Shown here: positions 1 through 7,129 of the stretch, piece by piece | Numbering within the stretch: position 1 is the first letter of the stretch | Layout: every line of letters starts with the position of its first letter | From: a virus | DNA length: 24,104 nucleotides | Strand: one strand, 5' to 3' | Virus record (IMG/VR): IMGVR_UViG_3300043466_001600 | Location: 1-24,104 of that record | Position numbers and translations under genes: made by a program | Notes under the pieces: model-generated | What the model was told of the DNA's origin: nothing | The model's database searches: none | Seen by the model: the letters and a program-made list of their open reading frames with translations, nothing else

Positions 1-199
1 AATCTAAAAAAGTACTTTCTGTACCCATTAGATGTAAAAACCCATCTATTAAATCAGGTTTGCTTCCAATCAAATTAGAGTATATTGATTCCGAGCCTTT
101 TTCAACAAAGACTATAAATGCTGAATGCTCATGTTGTTCCGCAAAGGAAATCAACTCTTTAGTCTGACCTTCAACTTCTTGTAAGTTAGTAATTTTCAT
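1..199 (-). CDS. Hypothetical protein, N-terminal part (runs off the window)
   Basis: An open frame begins at the ATG complementary to 197-199 and stays open to the window edge, giving 66 residues without a stop. It begins MKITNLQEVEGQTKEL and continues with a hydrophobic strand (SAFIVFVEKG). No family is recognised; the alternation of strand-like and acidic stretches suggests a small soluble protein. It is downstream of the tape measure gene but insulated from it by tandem terminators, and it has its own well-formed promoter 24 bases upstream. It is therefore probably an independent, possibly early, gene. The C-terminus lies outside the window. Confidence 0.75.
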   Translation of the reverse strand, partial: MKITNLQEVEGQTKELISFAEQHEHSAFIVFVEKGSESIYSNLIGSKPDLIDGFLHLMGTESTFLD

Positions 200-222
200 T
201 TTTCGCTTGTTTTAATTTGCAA

Positions 223-253
223 CAAAAGTAAACAAGAGAATTGAACTACCAAA
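223..253 (-). promoter_or_regulatory. Bacteroidota-type promoter for the leftmost gene
   Basis: On the minus strand TTTG (253-250) is followed after 19 nt by TACTTTTG (230-223). This fits the TTTG-N19-TAnnTTTG promoter form of Bacteroidota. A GTTGCAA word lies immediately downstream (223-217). The start codon of the leftmost gene is 24 nt downstream of the -7 box. Confidence 0.75.
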
Positions 254-264
254 CTATTTTGCAA

Positions 265-297
265 CAAAAAACCCGACCTTATGAGCCGGGCTTTTTG
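265..297 (-). terminator. Intrinsic terminator after the tail operon
   Basis: CCCG (272-275) pairs with CGGG (287-290 region) around a loop of about 11 nt, flanked by A5-6 on one side and T5-6 on the other. It can therefore work in both directions. In the minus direction it closes transcripts from the tape measure gene before the next gene's promoter. Confidence 0.7.
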
Positions 298-310
298 AAA
301 ACAAACGAAA

Positions 311-347
311 AAACAAAAAAAGAGTATGACTGAAGTAGTACGTCAGT
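311..347 (-). terminator. Second hairpin with U-tract downstream of tape measure gene
   Basis: On the minus strand ACTGA (347-343) pairs with TCAGT (333-329) around a 9-nt loop. A run of seven T follows (321-315) with more T-rich sequence after it. It lies 24 bases past the tape measure stop and precedes the stronger terminator at 265-297. A TATATTTG box (complement of 350-357) sits just upstream, so a very short transcript from 343 to about 265 is also possible. Confidence 0.45.
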
Positions 348-370
348 TGCAAATATAGCAACAAAAAGAA

Positions 371-2845
371 CTAATTACCAAACCGATTGTTTAGGATTCT
401 GGTTTCTCTTGATTTGGTCTGAATCTTCTTTGTGAACCCTCGTTCATCCATCGTCAGGGATGTGATTGGCAGCTTGCTCATGGTATTTTCAAGACTGATT
501 AACCGTTCCACAATTTGCCCTGTTCCAGACTCACCACGCCCCTGATTCATCAGCTTTGAACCCATAAACCGTTCGGATTTGATCACTTCATGGTGCGGAA
601 TTACCTGTGATCCTTTTGGAAGGTCCACCAAGGTAGCTACTCCTGGTGTTTCGTAAACTGCTCCCGATGTAGTCACAACCCACTCTTTACCAATCTCACC
701 GACAATAGCCTTACCTCCTTTGAAGGGCTTACCTTTCGTTCCTTCTTTGAATTCTGGAACTGGTTGCGCTGCGATGAATGCGATTTGTGCGGCTGCGGTG
801 GCATAAGAAGCAATCGCCAATGGTGCGGTAATAACTCCGGCTATCTGTTGAGCAATGATTGGGGCAACACGGAATATAACTTCAGCGATTGCGGCCTGTC
901 GTTGGGCTTCAAATGCCTTTCTTCGCAATGCTTTTTCTTCGGCTTCTTGCTTTTGTTTCAACTCTAAAACCTTTTGTTGATTGTCACCTGCCAAACGGAT
1001 TTCTTCGGAATACTTTTGATTTAATTGAGTGATTTCATTGTCTATTCTGGCTTGCCGTAAGTTTGCAAATCCCTGAACAATGTCGTTGGCAACCTGTGAA
1101 TATTCGGTTGTAAGCTGAATGATCTCTTGCCATTTTTTCTGTTCATCTTTTATGAAATCCCTATTTCCGGATTTGTCAAGTTCGATTTGTTTCAGTTTTT
1201 TATCCCCAATGTTTTTTAGGTATAGATCATAGGATTTTTCAGAATCTTTGTGATACTGATCCATGATGTTTTTACCTTCCATTCGGTCTTTTAAATCCTG
1301 CTGAATCAACGCTTCTCCAGTCTTTTTTGATTGGGCTTCTAGTAAGTCGGTTTCTTCTTTAGCAAATTTCAAACCTTGAGCAGTGTATTTTCTTCTCAAC
1401 TCAAGTTTGGCATCATAGAGAGCCTTATCAGCACCTAAGTTTCCACCTGCCGAATCCAATTCAACCTTCCTTATTTGTGTAAGGATTTCAAGACGTTTTT
1501 CTTCTAACTTAAATCTAGCTTCAAGGGCTTTTATATCAGCCTCATTTAATACTTTTTTCTCTTCGCCCCTCTTAACCTCAATTCCTGCGATTTTTTCCAG
1601 TTCCTTTTCTTCGGCAATCAAAATATTAAGTTCGCTCTCAGCATCTTTAAGGGCTTTGGTTGCCACACCATTAAAATCGTTTTGTGCCATTATTCTTTTT
1701 TCGGTCACCAAAACTTGTTGATTATAAATTTTTTCTTCCATTCCCAAAAGAAGCAACACGGCTTCCTGCTGACGGATGAACTTTTGATTCTGAACGGTTA
1801 GATCGCCACCATACTTAATCAATTGCTTTACAATATCCGCTTCGGCTCGTTTCAATCCAAGATTCTCAGCAGATTCTTTTTTGGCAGCTTTACCAACTTT
1901 TGCCAATTCAGTTGCAATTCCTGCGGCCAAATCATAAGCACCTTTGAGGAATGGTTCAAGTTTTTGACCAACTGCTAAAACTAGACCATCAATTGCATTG
2001 TTGAATCTGTTTTGGGATGCAGTTAATGAATTTAGGTTTTTTTCTGCCTCTGGTCCAAATGTCTTTTCAAGTTCGGTCGCAAACTTTGGAAGAAAGTCCT
2101 TTGATGCGATTTCTCCTTTTTGCAAAAGTTTTCCCAATTCAGCCGTTGTTACACCCATTGACTTTGCGGCAATATTGAATGCCCCAGGTAAACGCTCACC
2201 GATTTGGCCTCTTAATTCTTCGCTTGAAACAGTTCCTTTTGAAATAATCTGACCAAGTGCAAGAAAAACTCCTTTTGCATCTTCCCCACTTAATCCAAGT
2301 GCAGCAACGGCTTTTGATACTGAAGTAAATTGCCGATTAGTTTCTTCAATTGATACCCCTGCTAAATTGGAAGATGCAGCAAATGTCTTGTAGCCCATTG
2401 CGGTCGCTTCAAGATCAAGCCCTAGCTTTCTGGCTAGTTCGGAAAGAAATTCAAAATTCTTTGCCCCTTCTTTTTGTGATCCAGATGCAAAATCAATTGC
2501 TTTTTGAAATGCTTGGTACTTTGTAGTTGTTTCAATTACTTGTTTGGTGAATGCAGATATTGCGGCTATCGAAAATGCTCCGGCTAAAAGTGGTGTTATT
2601 CCCTTAAGTGAACTTCCTAATCCTTTGACTTGATTATCTGATTTACCTAATGCGTTTACTAAATCATCCCCTGATTTTTTAGCCTGATCACCGTTTACTT
2701 TTAATTGGTCATTGATCTTTTTTAGGGCATTCAGGCTTTCGGTCTCAGCCTTTGTTAGACCGTCAAATTGATTTTTGGCTTTTAATACATCTTCACCTTT
2801 AATGATGTATTCGACAACAATCTGATTGGTACTTAAGGTACTCAT
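371..2845 (-). CDS. Tail tape measure protein
   Basis: At 824 aa this is the longest protein in the window. Tape measure proteins set tail length and sit inside the tail tube. The conserved tape-measure N-terminal domain lies at about residues 100-300 and includes the typical stretch LRGQIGERLPGAFNIAAKSM. A long charged helical and coiled-coil region covers about 320-640. A hydrophobic Ala/Ile-rich segment of about 40 residues follows at about 645-690. The C-terminus has the usual glycine-rich PEFKEGTKG and GEIGKEWVVT motifs. The start overlaps, in ATGA fashion, the stop of the -1 frame of the preceding gene, which fits coupling between tail chaperone and tape measure. Terminators follow downstream. 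The length implies a non-contractile tail on the order of 120 nm if the usual 1.5 A per residue holds (inference). Confidence 0.95.
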   Translation of the reverse strand: MSTLSTNQIVVEYIIKGEDVLKAKNQFDGLTKAETESLNALKKINDQLKVNGDQAKKSGDDLVNALGKSDNQVKGLGSSLKGITPLLAGAFSIAAISAFTKQVIETTTKYQAFQKAIDFASGSQKEGAKNFEFLSELARKLGLDLEATAMGYKTFAASSNLAGVSIEETNRQFTSVSKAVAALGLSGEDAKGVFLALGQIISKGTVSSEELRGQIGERLPGAFNIAAKSMGVTTAELGKLLQKGEIASKDFLPKFATELEKTFGPEAEKNLNSLTASQNRFNNAIDGLVLAVGQKLEPFLKGAYDLAAGIATELAKVGKAAKKESAENLGLKRAEADIVKQLIKYGGDLTVQNQKFIRQQEAVLLLLGMEEKIYNQQVLVTEKRIMAQNDFNGVATKALKDAESELNILIAEEKELEKIAGIEVKRGEEKKVLNEADIKALEARFKLEEKRLEILTQIRKVELDSAGGNLGADKALYDAKLELRRKYTAQGLKFAKEETDLLEAQSKKTGEALIQQDLKDRMEGKNIMDQYHKDSEKSYDLYLKNIGDKKLKQIELDKSGNRDFIKDEQKKWQEIIQLTTEYSQVANDIVQGFANLRQARIDNEITQLNQKYSEEIRLAGDNQQKVLELKQKQEAEEKALRRKAFEAQRQAAIAEVIFRVAPIIAQQIAGVITAPLAIASYATAAAQIAFIAAQPVPEFKEGTKGKPFKGGKAIVGEIGKEWVVTTSGAVYETPGVATLVDLPKGSQVIPHHEVIKSERFMGSKLMNQGRGESGTGQIVERLISLENTMSKLPITSLTMDERGFTKKIQTKSRETRILNNRFGN

Positions 2846-3135
2846 TTTTTCGCATTGGATTTGTCAGCTTTCAGTGATGCTACCCAATGCGAATACATCA
2901 GGTAGTAAGTGTAGAGGGGTTGTTCGACCAATTCAGAAAGGTCTGTTCCCATTCCTTTTGCAAAGCTAAGATTTTCGTTGAATCTGCGTTTGAAGTCTCT
3001 GAGGCTAACAATGTAATATGATGCTCTAACATCTTTAAATTCATCAGAGTTTCCCCCGTTAAATAGGTGTTCAAACTCCTCTGTAATTCGTCTCCAGTAG
3101 TCAGATATTGATTTTCCGGCAGACTCAAAAAAAAA
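2842..3135 (-). CDS. -1 frame extension of the chaperone-like gene
   Basis: From the U9 run the -1 frame is open for about 95 codons: it starts FFFESAGKSISDYWRRITEE and ends SLKADKSNAKK. Its TGA overlaps the tape measure ATG (ATGA). A TGA lies in this frame just before the homopolymer and no start codon occurs near it, so it can only be read by slipping back one base in the U-run. The fused product would be 267 aa (shared residues 1-about 172 plus this tail). Aromatic and acidic composition and tight coupling to the next gene argue that this is real coding sequence. The alternative is a one-base deletion or sequencing error in the homopolymer. Confidence 0.7.
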   Translation of the reverse strand, partial: FFFESAGKSISDYWRRITEEFEHLFNGGNSDEFKDVRASYYIVSLRDFKRRFNENLSFAKGMGTDLSELVEQPLYTYYLMYSHWVASLKADKSNAKK

Positions 3136-3644
3136 GTAGGAACATCAGCATTTTTGGCCCAATGTTCGATTTTTGACTTGTTGTAATCGTGCTGATAGCT
3201 GAACGGGTTTTCTACCTCATCAAAATATTTAACCGTTGCCAGTTTGATTTGAATCTGTACAGAGATAGCCAGTTCTTTGCGTTCCTTTAGTCTGGCGTTC
3301 AATATCCCGATCTCAATCAGTTTCTTGTTGGTCTTGATCTTCTCGGATTCAAGAACGGCATCAACGGCCTTGCAATGGCTATCGAGATAAACCGGATTAA
3401 CTGCCGCATCCAACTCCCGATAAATGTCAATGGCTGCGTGCATCCGTTCGTATGGAATGTTGATGTCGTGACCAAAGCAGAAGTAATTCCGATCACCAGA
3501 ACGAAACGCAAACTTGATCTTATCCCAATGCTTACGGTCGGCAGTCCCATTGTATTGAGGTATTATAGGTTGATCTTCTGACGTAAGTATGCCAGTAGTT
3601 TGAGGCTTATGTGGTTTATTCCAAGGCCAAATATTGAAAGCCAT
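2898..3644 (-). CDS. Tail-assembly-chaperone-like protein, 0-frame product
   Basis: The uninterrupted frame gives 248 aa (MAFNIWPWNKPHKPQ...). No domain is recognised by sequence. The place directly before the tape measure gene is where tail assembly chaperones lie, and these are commonly made as two forms by -1 frameshifting. A U9 run (complement of 3127-3135) occurs after about residue 170. Beyond it the 0-frame tail is Ser/Thr/Leu-rich and unconvincing, while the -1 frame gives a more protein-like tail. The first about 170 residues are the reliable part, including a charged helix around 95-130. The start overlaps the preceding gene by 82 nt. Chaperone function is inferred from position only. 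Confidence 0.7.
   Translation of the reverse strand: MAFNIWPWNKPHKPQTTGILTSEDQPIIPQYNGTADRKHWDKIKFAFRSGDRNYFCFGHDINIPYERMHAAIDIYRELDAAVNPVYLDSHCKAVDAVLESEKIKTNKKLIEIGILNARLKERKELAISVQIQIKLATVKYFDEVENPFSYQHDYNKSKIEHWAKNADVPTFFLSLPENQYLTTGDELQRSLNTYLTGETLMNLKMLEHHITLLASETSNADSTKILALQKEWEQTFLNWSNNPSTLTT
3127..3135 (-). promoter_or_regulatory. U9 slippery run, probable -1 frameshift site
   Basis: Nine A on the plus strand correspond to U9 in the mRNA, read ACU UUU UUU UUG in frame 0 and ACU UUU UUU UUU GAG after a -1 slip. Both Phe-tRNA slots re-pair perfectly. Such a run could act by ribosomal slippage or by transcriptional slippage. Confidence 0.6.
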
Positions 3645-3892
3645 AAAGGTTGATTAAAGAGGAAAATTGAAATAATGAGATACTGCCATGCACCAGAGCA
3701 AAAGAGGCATTCACCTAACGGCTTTGCGATGTTTTCGGGCAGTTGGCTTAACTGACTTAGATACCATTGGAAAGGCGGCATATGATCCATCAGGTAATCC
3801 AAGAACAATGATAGCATTGCCGACACTATCGCTATCTGAAACAGGCATAATAATGCAGCACCCTCTCCGCTTGCCCCCACAATTTGATTCAT
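3563..3892 (-). CDS. Small membrane protein with CxxC motif
   Basis: A 109-aa, strongly hydrophobic protein. There is an N-terminal membrane segment (about 10-32, ALLCLFQIAIVSAMLSLFL), a polar stretch with ECLFCSGAW (about 60-69, a C-x-x-C pair just before a membrane segment), and a second membrane segment at about 68-95. Small phage proteins with a Cys-pair before a transmembrane helix exist in tail and head-tail regions, but no family is assigned. It starts 9 nt after the preceding stop. Its 3' end overlaps the following gene by 82 nt, unusually long for this compact genome. Function unknown. Confidence 0.7.
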   Translation of the reverse strand: MNQIVGASGEGAALLCLFQIAIVSAMLSLFLDYLMDHMPPFQWYLSQLSQLPENIAKPLGECLFCSGAWQYLIISIFLFNQPLWLSIFGLGINHISLKLLAYLRQKINL

Positions 3893-3901
3893 AGTTACTC
3901 A

Positions 3902-4222
3902 TCAAAATTCAACCTTAAACGTCTGATTAACCTTATACTTTCCGCATTCCTCATAAAAGACAAGGTCAGGTTTCCCGGGTGAACGGGCCGTAATCTTGCA
4001 GGCAAATGTCCCTGGTCTTTCAATTGTCCTGACCGTGTAAACAGAAAAGGATTCCTTTTTTGAGCAGGAAAACAAAAGGATTGCAAGAATGACCGCAATC
4101 GCCAAGGACAAGATAATCCTAAATGCTGATTTCGTGTCCTTGTCTGGCTTCGGTTCATCCTGACTCAGCATATCAACTGCTTCGTCATGTGTGAATACTT
4201 TAAGACCGTTTACTATTCTCAT
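3902..4222 (-). CDS. Small single-pass membrane or lipoprotein-like protein
   Basis: A 106-aa protein starting MRIVNGLKVFTHDEA. The ATG at 4222 is preferred over a further upstream ATG because it follows the preceding stop (4224) directly. An acidic N-terminal part (about 1-31) precedes a hydrophobic segment (FRIILSLAIAVILAILLFSC, about 34-53) ending in a cysteine, then a basic and beta-rich C-terminal half with two further cysteines. The internal position of the hydrophobic segment favours a signal-anchor over a true lipobox. It lies between the terminase and tail genes. Function unknown. Confidence 0.7.
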   Translation of the reverse strand: MRIVNGLKVFTHDEAVDMLSQDEPKPDKDTKSAFRIILSLAIAVILAILLFSCSKKESFSVYTVRTIERPGTFACKITARSPGKPDLVFYEECGKYKVNQTFKVEF

Positions 4223-4223
4223 G

Positions 4224-4625
4224 TTAATAACCTTGCGGCAATTCGTTGTAAAAAGCATTCACAAAAGCAACCGTTTCGTTTGTCGATCCGTTCGCAATAT
4301 TGAATGTGATGCAATTATACATTTTTCCATCAATTGCAACAAATAATAATTCCTGCAAGGATGGATTCACGAACCGGATTTCATACGGGCTGCCATAGGA
4401 CGAGAAGAACCCTTCGGGGATTGCTGCCGTTTCAACATTGATCTCAACGTGAGTACCACCGAGGACATCCAAGGTCTGATAAGTGACATGGCCTTGTCCG
4501 TTCTTGATCCTGACTTTAATCTGGTCCTCCATGTATCCAATTGGAACGTAGATAATCAAATCCTCAAAGCAGGAAATCAGAGGCTCACAGATGGAGTAAC
4601 AAGTGTTGCAGCAGGAATTATTCAT
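4224..4625 (-). CDS. Hypothetical protein with Cys-rich N-terminus
   Basis: A 133-aa protein. The N-terminal 20 residues carry five cysteines (CCNTC, C at 13, C at 19), possibly a metal site or disulfide cluster. The remainder is beta-rich and soluble (YVPIGYMEDQIKVRIKNG, then IRFVNPSLQELLFVAIDGK). Its ATG overlaps the last base region of the large terminase gene (start 4625, terminase stop 4625-4627), so the two are translationally coupled. Position suggests a minor virion or connector protein, but no homology is recognised. Confidence 0.75.
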   Translation of the reverse strand: MNNSCCNTCYSICEPLISCFEDLIIYVPIGYMEDQIKVRIKNGQGHVTYQTLDVLGGTHVEINVETAAIPEGFFSSYGSPYEIRFVNPSLQELLFVAIDGKMYNCITFNIANGSTNETVAFVNAFYNELPQGY

Positions 4626-5923
4626 TATTCAATTTCGTAATCGTTGGCAATTTCATGAAAATTTGTGAAAACAAAATATCTGAACTCATCGAGACTGTGC
4701 GACAGGTTCGGGTTCTTCAGCTTCCAAGGGTCAAGACTTCCTTTTCGATCAACCTGTGCCTGTTTTAAATCTTCAATTAAAAGATCATTTTCTTCCGCTA
4801 TTCGGACATTACAACGCTGCAAGACCATGTTGGTGATAACCCTTGATTGAATGTGCGAAGGGTTAGCAGGTGCAACCTGAATCTGCATATCATTCAATTG
4901 CAAATGTGATTTGATGGCGGTGTATGCTGAGATGTTATCAGATGTGAATGCAGACTTGTTTTGACCGGACGCATCCCCGTTGATGATGAACTTTGCTTTT
5001 GGGAATTCGGCTTTGATTGTTTCGCAAAGGATTTTCAGATCCCCGATTCGGTAGGTTTTAATCTTGTTGATGGTAGCATAATACTTTTGACCTTTGACGT
5101 TCTTGAGGAACTGGTAGACTCCGCAGGTGTTGGTTACGTTAAAGTCAAATGAAAGGTATATTTCAAACTGAGGGTTGATGTTGATCCTGCCCTTTATAAC
5201 GTGCTTATCAGCCTCGAATGAATAGGCAAAGGTTGAATCAATGTCTTCAACTCCCCAATCGCCCAACGCCCAAACCTTATATCTTCTTTCGCCTTCCAAT
5301 CCGTGTGACTTGATCCGAAGCAATCGTTCGTGCAATGCTTCACGGTCAATGGTGTAGTTATCCCAAAAGGTTGATTTGTGGAAGATGCAATCCGGTTTAT
5401 CCTTGTTTTCGTCAACTTCCTTTTTCAGCCAATGATTTATGGATTCAGGATTCCAATCCATGATCAATGAAATGGGAACGCCCGTCTCCCCTCGAAGAGT
5501 TGTGTCGATGTAATCCACATCTTCCCGGGTAAACTGGTTGGCTTCGTTTAACCAGGCAATGTTAGCCCCTTCGACACCCTTACCCTTTTCTGCCTTGTCC
5601 ATCCCCAACCCCCTGAACCAATTACCTGTATGCTTGTTGATGATCTCAAAGTGATTCTTGCGAATGATGAAATCATTCTTGAAGTGTTTGTAGATTAGAT
5701 TGGTCAGCAGGGTAAATGTCGAACCTTCAATGTCGGAATAGACCTTTCTGGAATGGATCACATTGAACTGATACGGTTGAAAGGAATGGTAGATCAGCTT
5801 TCTGGCGATGTTGTGAGACTTTGCCGATTGTCTTGTGCCGTAGTGGCCTTCCTTGGTGTAGAGAGTCTCTACGAAAGGCCAGTACCATTTAAGCCAGAAA
5901 TTACGCTGAAAATCGTAGTGCAT
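4625..5923 (-). CDS. terL: Terminase large subunit
   Basis: A 432-aa packaging motor and nuclease of the PBSX/Terminase_3 type. The P-loop is a GxRxSxKS variant, GTRQSAKS (29-36). The Walker B strand is IAWLNE (122-127) with glutamate E127. The C-terminal RNase-H-like nuclease shows the acidic residues in YLSFDF (D260), NGDASG (D317) and SLDEFRY (D412). The length is normal for the family. The small subunit gene lies 60 nt upstream. It cuts concatemeric DNA and drives it into proheads through the portal; the portal gene is not next to it, as it would be in most phages. Confidence 0.95.
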   Translation of the reverse strand: MHYDFQRNFWLKWYWPFVETLYTKEGHYGTRQSAKSHNIARKLIYHSFQPYQFNVIHSRKVYSDIEGSTFTLLTNLIYKHFKNDFIIRKNHFEIINKHTGNWFRGLGMDKAEKGKGVEGANIAWLNEANQFTREDVDYIDTTLRGETGVPISLIMDWNPESINHWLKKEVDENKDKPDCIFHKSTFWDNYTIDREALHERLLRIKSHGLEGERRYKVWALGDWGVEDIDSTFAYSFEADKHVIKGRININPQFEIYLSFDFNVTNTCGVYQFLKNVKGQKYYATINKIKTYRIGDLKILCETIKAEFPKAKFIINGDASGQNKSAFTSDNISAYTAIKSHLQLNDMQIQVAPANPSHIQSRVITNMVLQRCNVRIAEENDLLIEDLKQAQVDRKGSLDPWKLKNPNLSHSLDEFRYFVFTNFHEIANDYEIE

Positions 5924-5983
5924 TGATAAGGTTTATATCACATATGCTAATTTCGTCCGGCTGCAATGTTAGCACATCAGGAC

Positions 5984-6430
5984 TTATTCAGACGGTGGAA
6001 CAGGTCCGGAAATGGTGACGGTTAGATTTGTCGGAGTGGGATCATTGTCAAATAACCTCAAATCCCTTGCAATGATGTTTGGATTTAGAAATCCGGCAGC
6101 AGCCCCTTCAAACTTTTGGGTGTACATGATTTTCTCTATGCGTGTGATGACGGGGAAAAAATCGGAATAGTTTGGATCGCTTTTATAGTGCTTTAACGAA
6201 TCAATATCAAGATAGATTTCTAATCCTGACCATGTAAAAGCCCTCATTTTTGGCTTTTCAACCTGTTGAGCATCCTTCCCAACAAAGTCAATTTCAATCA
6301 GAGGGTTATCGTGACACCATTGGAAGTATTCCTGTGCGGCTTCCCAAAGTGTTTCAGGGTCTTTGAATAGTTTGTCCCGTCCGTGTTTTGTCCTTCGTTT
6401 CCAAAATTCATTCCCAACGGTGAATTGCAT
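5984..6430 (-). CDS. terS: Terminase small subunit
   Basis: A 148-aa protein of the gp3-type DNA-packaging family found in Bacteroidota and other phages. It shows the PETLWEAAQEYFQWC helix near residues 25-40, the KMRAFTWSGLEIYLDID segment (about 61-77) and the C-terminal GAAAGFLNPNIIARDL motif (about 109-124). The acidic, proline-rich end (PPSE) is typical. It recognises the packaging site and delivers DNA to the large subunit. It is directly upstream of terL in the same orientation. Confidence 0.9.
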   Translation of the reverse strand: MQFTVGNEFWKRRTKHGRDKLFKDPETLWEAAQEYFQWCHDNPLIEIDFVGKDAQQVEKPKMRAFTWSGLEIYLDIDSLKHYKSDPNYSDFFPVITRIEKIMYTQKFEGAAAGFLNPNIIARDLRLFDNDPTPTNLTVTISGPVPPSE

Positions 6431-6476
6431 AGTTTAACATTTTAAGTAGTTCCGTTCTCACGGTAAATGATTTGAA

Positions 6477-6707
6477 TTAGTTTCTTTTGAATTTGACTGC
6501 CTTTGACTTGACAGACTTTTTACCAACGCATCCCCATGCCTGGCGGCTCAGGTCATTGGCACATGGTGGATTCTTGCATTTCTTTATTCCGGCTGATCTG
6601 GCACAGTAGGAGTCACCTTTAGCCGTGCCGGGTGCAATAGAATAACCCTTTGCCCCGAACTTAACGGTTTTGTCTCCTATTGTTTTCTTGTACTTCTTTT
6701 CAGCCAT
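6477..6707 (-). CDS. Small basic cysteine-containing phage protein
   Basis: A 76-aa, Lys-rich protein (predicted strongly basic). The centre has GTAKGDSYCARSAGIKKC and KNPPCANDLSRQAWGC, four cysteines that could bind metal. KGDSYCARS-type short proteins recur in phage genomes near packaging and structural genes, though their role is unknown to me. It lies one base downstream of the next small gene and upstream of terS, in the packaging operon. A nucleic-acid-binding role is only inferred from charge. Confidence 0.75.
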   Translation of the reverse strand: MAEKKYKKTIGDKTVKFGAKGYSIAPGTAKGDSYCARSAGIKKCKNPPCANDLSRQAWGCVGKKSVKSKAVKFKRN

Positions 6708-6708
6708 A

Positions 6709-6864
6709 CTACATCTTCTTTTTGCCCTTGGGCTTCTTTGCCTTGCCTGCGGTGCTTAGTGCGATTGCAACCGCTTGCTTTGGTTTCATGGAAGGATTCT
6801 TCTTCAATTCCATGCTGATATTCTGGCTTATAGTCTTTTGACTTGATCCTTTTTTTAGCGGCAT
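6709..6864 (-). CDS. Small basic protein, MPLKKGSS...KQAVAIALS type
   Basis: A 51-aa protein starting [17 protein letters not shown]. The start at 6864 is chosen because a TATATTTG promoter box ends at 6882, so a further upstream ATG (6903) would not be transcribed. The KKGSS...ISxNI...[13 protein letters not shown] pattern is a widespread phage micro-protein type of unknown function. The C-terminus is a Lys-rich tail ([11 protein letters not shown]). It is the first gene of the packaging operon. Confidence 0.8.
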   Translation of the reverse strand: MPLKKGSSQKTISQNISMELKKNPSMKPKQAVAIALSTAGKAKKPKGKKKM

Positions 6865-6881
6865 AATTGAAATCGTTTTCG

Positions 6882-6889
6882 CAAATATA
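6882..6889 (-). promoter_or_regulatory. -7 box TATATTTG of the packaging/tail operon
   Basis: The complement of CAAATATA gives TATATTTG, a perfect Bacteroidota -7 box, 17 nt before the ATG at 6864. No good TTTG lies 19-21 nt upstream, so it may need an activator. It sits just beyond a terminator (6894-6925), which separates this operon from upstream transcription. Confidence 0.55.
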
Positions 6890-6893
6890 AAAT

Positions 6894-6925
6894 AAAAAGC
6901 CAATCCTTTAAGAACTGGCTTTTTT
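6894..6925 (-). terminator. Bidirectional intrinsic terminator
   Basis: AAAAAGCCA (6894-6902) pairs with TGGCTTTTT (6916-6924) around a 13-nt loop. On the minus strand the helix is followed by TTTTTATTTTAT. It closes the candidate non-coding RNA unit upstream of the packaging operon. Confidence 0.75.
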
Positions 6926-7086
6926 GCAACATTTACGCAGTCGTGCCGTATCAGTGCTACTAGGCTTCCCGGAATGGTCCAGCCGTCACCGGAGTTTCAA
7001 CTTGCTTATCTACTTGTCATTTAAGACAGATACGGAGCCGAGGGTTCACCTTTCATCTGGAATAGTCTTTCGACAATAAATAATTG
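6894..7086 (-). ncRNA. Candidate non-coding RNA, about 190 nt
   Basis: Between the terminators at 6894-6925 and 7105-7129 no open frame is convincing on either strand. On the minus strand a perfect -7 box (TACCTTTG, 7099-7092) would start a transcript near 7086, ending at the 6894 terminator. Predicted helices are: GUC-GAAA-GAC near the 5' end (about 7072-7063); CCGUAUC/GAUACGG closing a 75-nt domain (7037-7031 with 6952-6946 region); UGUC/GACA inside it; and UCCGG/CCGGG interleaved with GGCU/AGCC, a possible pseudoknot. It matches no RNA family I recognise and lacks tRNA, tmRNA or SRP landmarks. Confidence 0.4.
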
Positions 7087-7091
7087 CGGCC

Positions 7092-7099
7092 CAAAGGTA
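7092..7099 (-). promoter_or_regulatory. -7 box TACCTTTG of the candidate non-coding RNA
   Basis: The complement of CAAAGGTA matches TAnnTTTG exactly. The expected -33 TTTG is not visible at 19-21 nt; that interval falls in the terminator hairpin of the upstream gene. Confidence 0.4.
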
Positions 7100-7104
7100 A
7101 AAAG

Positions 7105-7129
7105 AAAAACCCTCAACTAAGAGGGTTTT
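7105..7129 (-). terminator. Terminator overlapping the end of a small gene
   Basis: CCCTC (7110-7114) pairs with GAGGG (7121-7125), with A- and T-runs on either side. The hairpin contains the last codons and stop of the gene at 7113-7292. Read on the minus strand it is followed by TTTTTCTTTTT. Confidence 0.7.

Noticed and set aside
764-967. Plus-strand open frame of 67 codons inside the tape measure gene
   Set aside because: Lies wholly in the antisense of a long, well-recognised gene and has Cys/Phe-rich unnatural composition.
3711-4158. Minus-strand frames of 64 and 87 codons in other registers
   Set aside because: Overlap better-supported genes at 3563-3892 and 3902-4222 and show Arg/Pro/Cys-rich shadow composition.
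6928-7086. tRNA, tmRNA, SRP or 6S RNA in the gap upstream of the packaging operon
   Set aside because: No T-arm GGTTC-type loop with matching stem, no SRP GGAAG tetraloop helix, and no long rod-like pairing of the ends as in 6S RNA.
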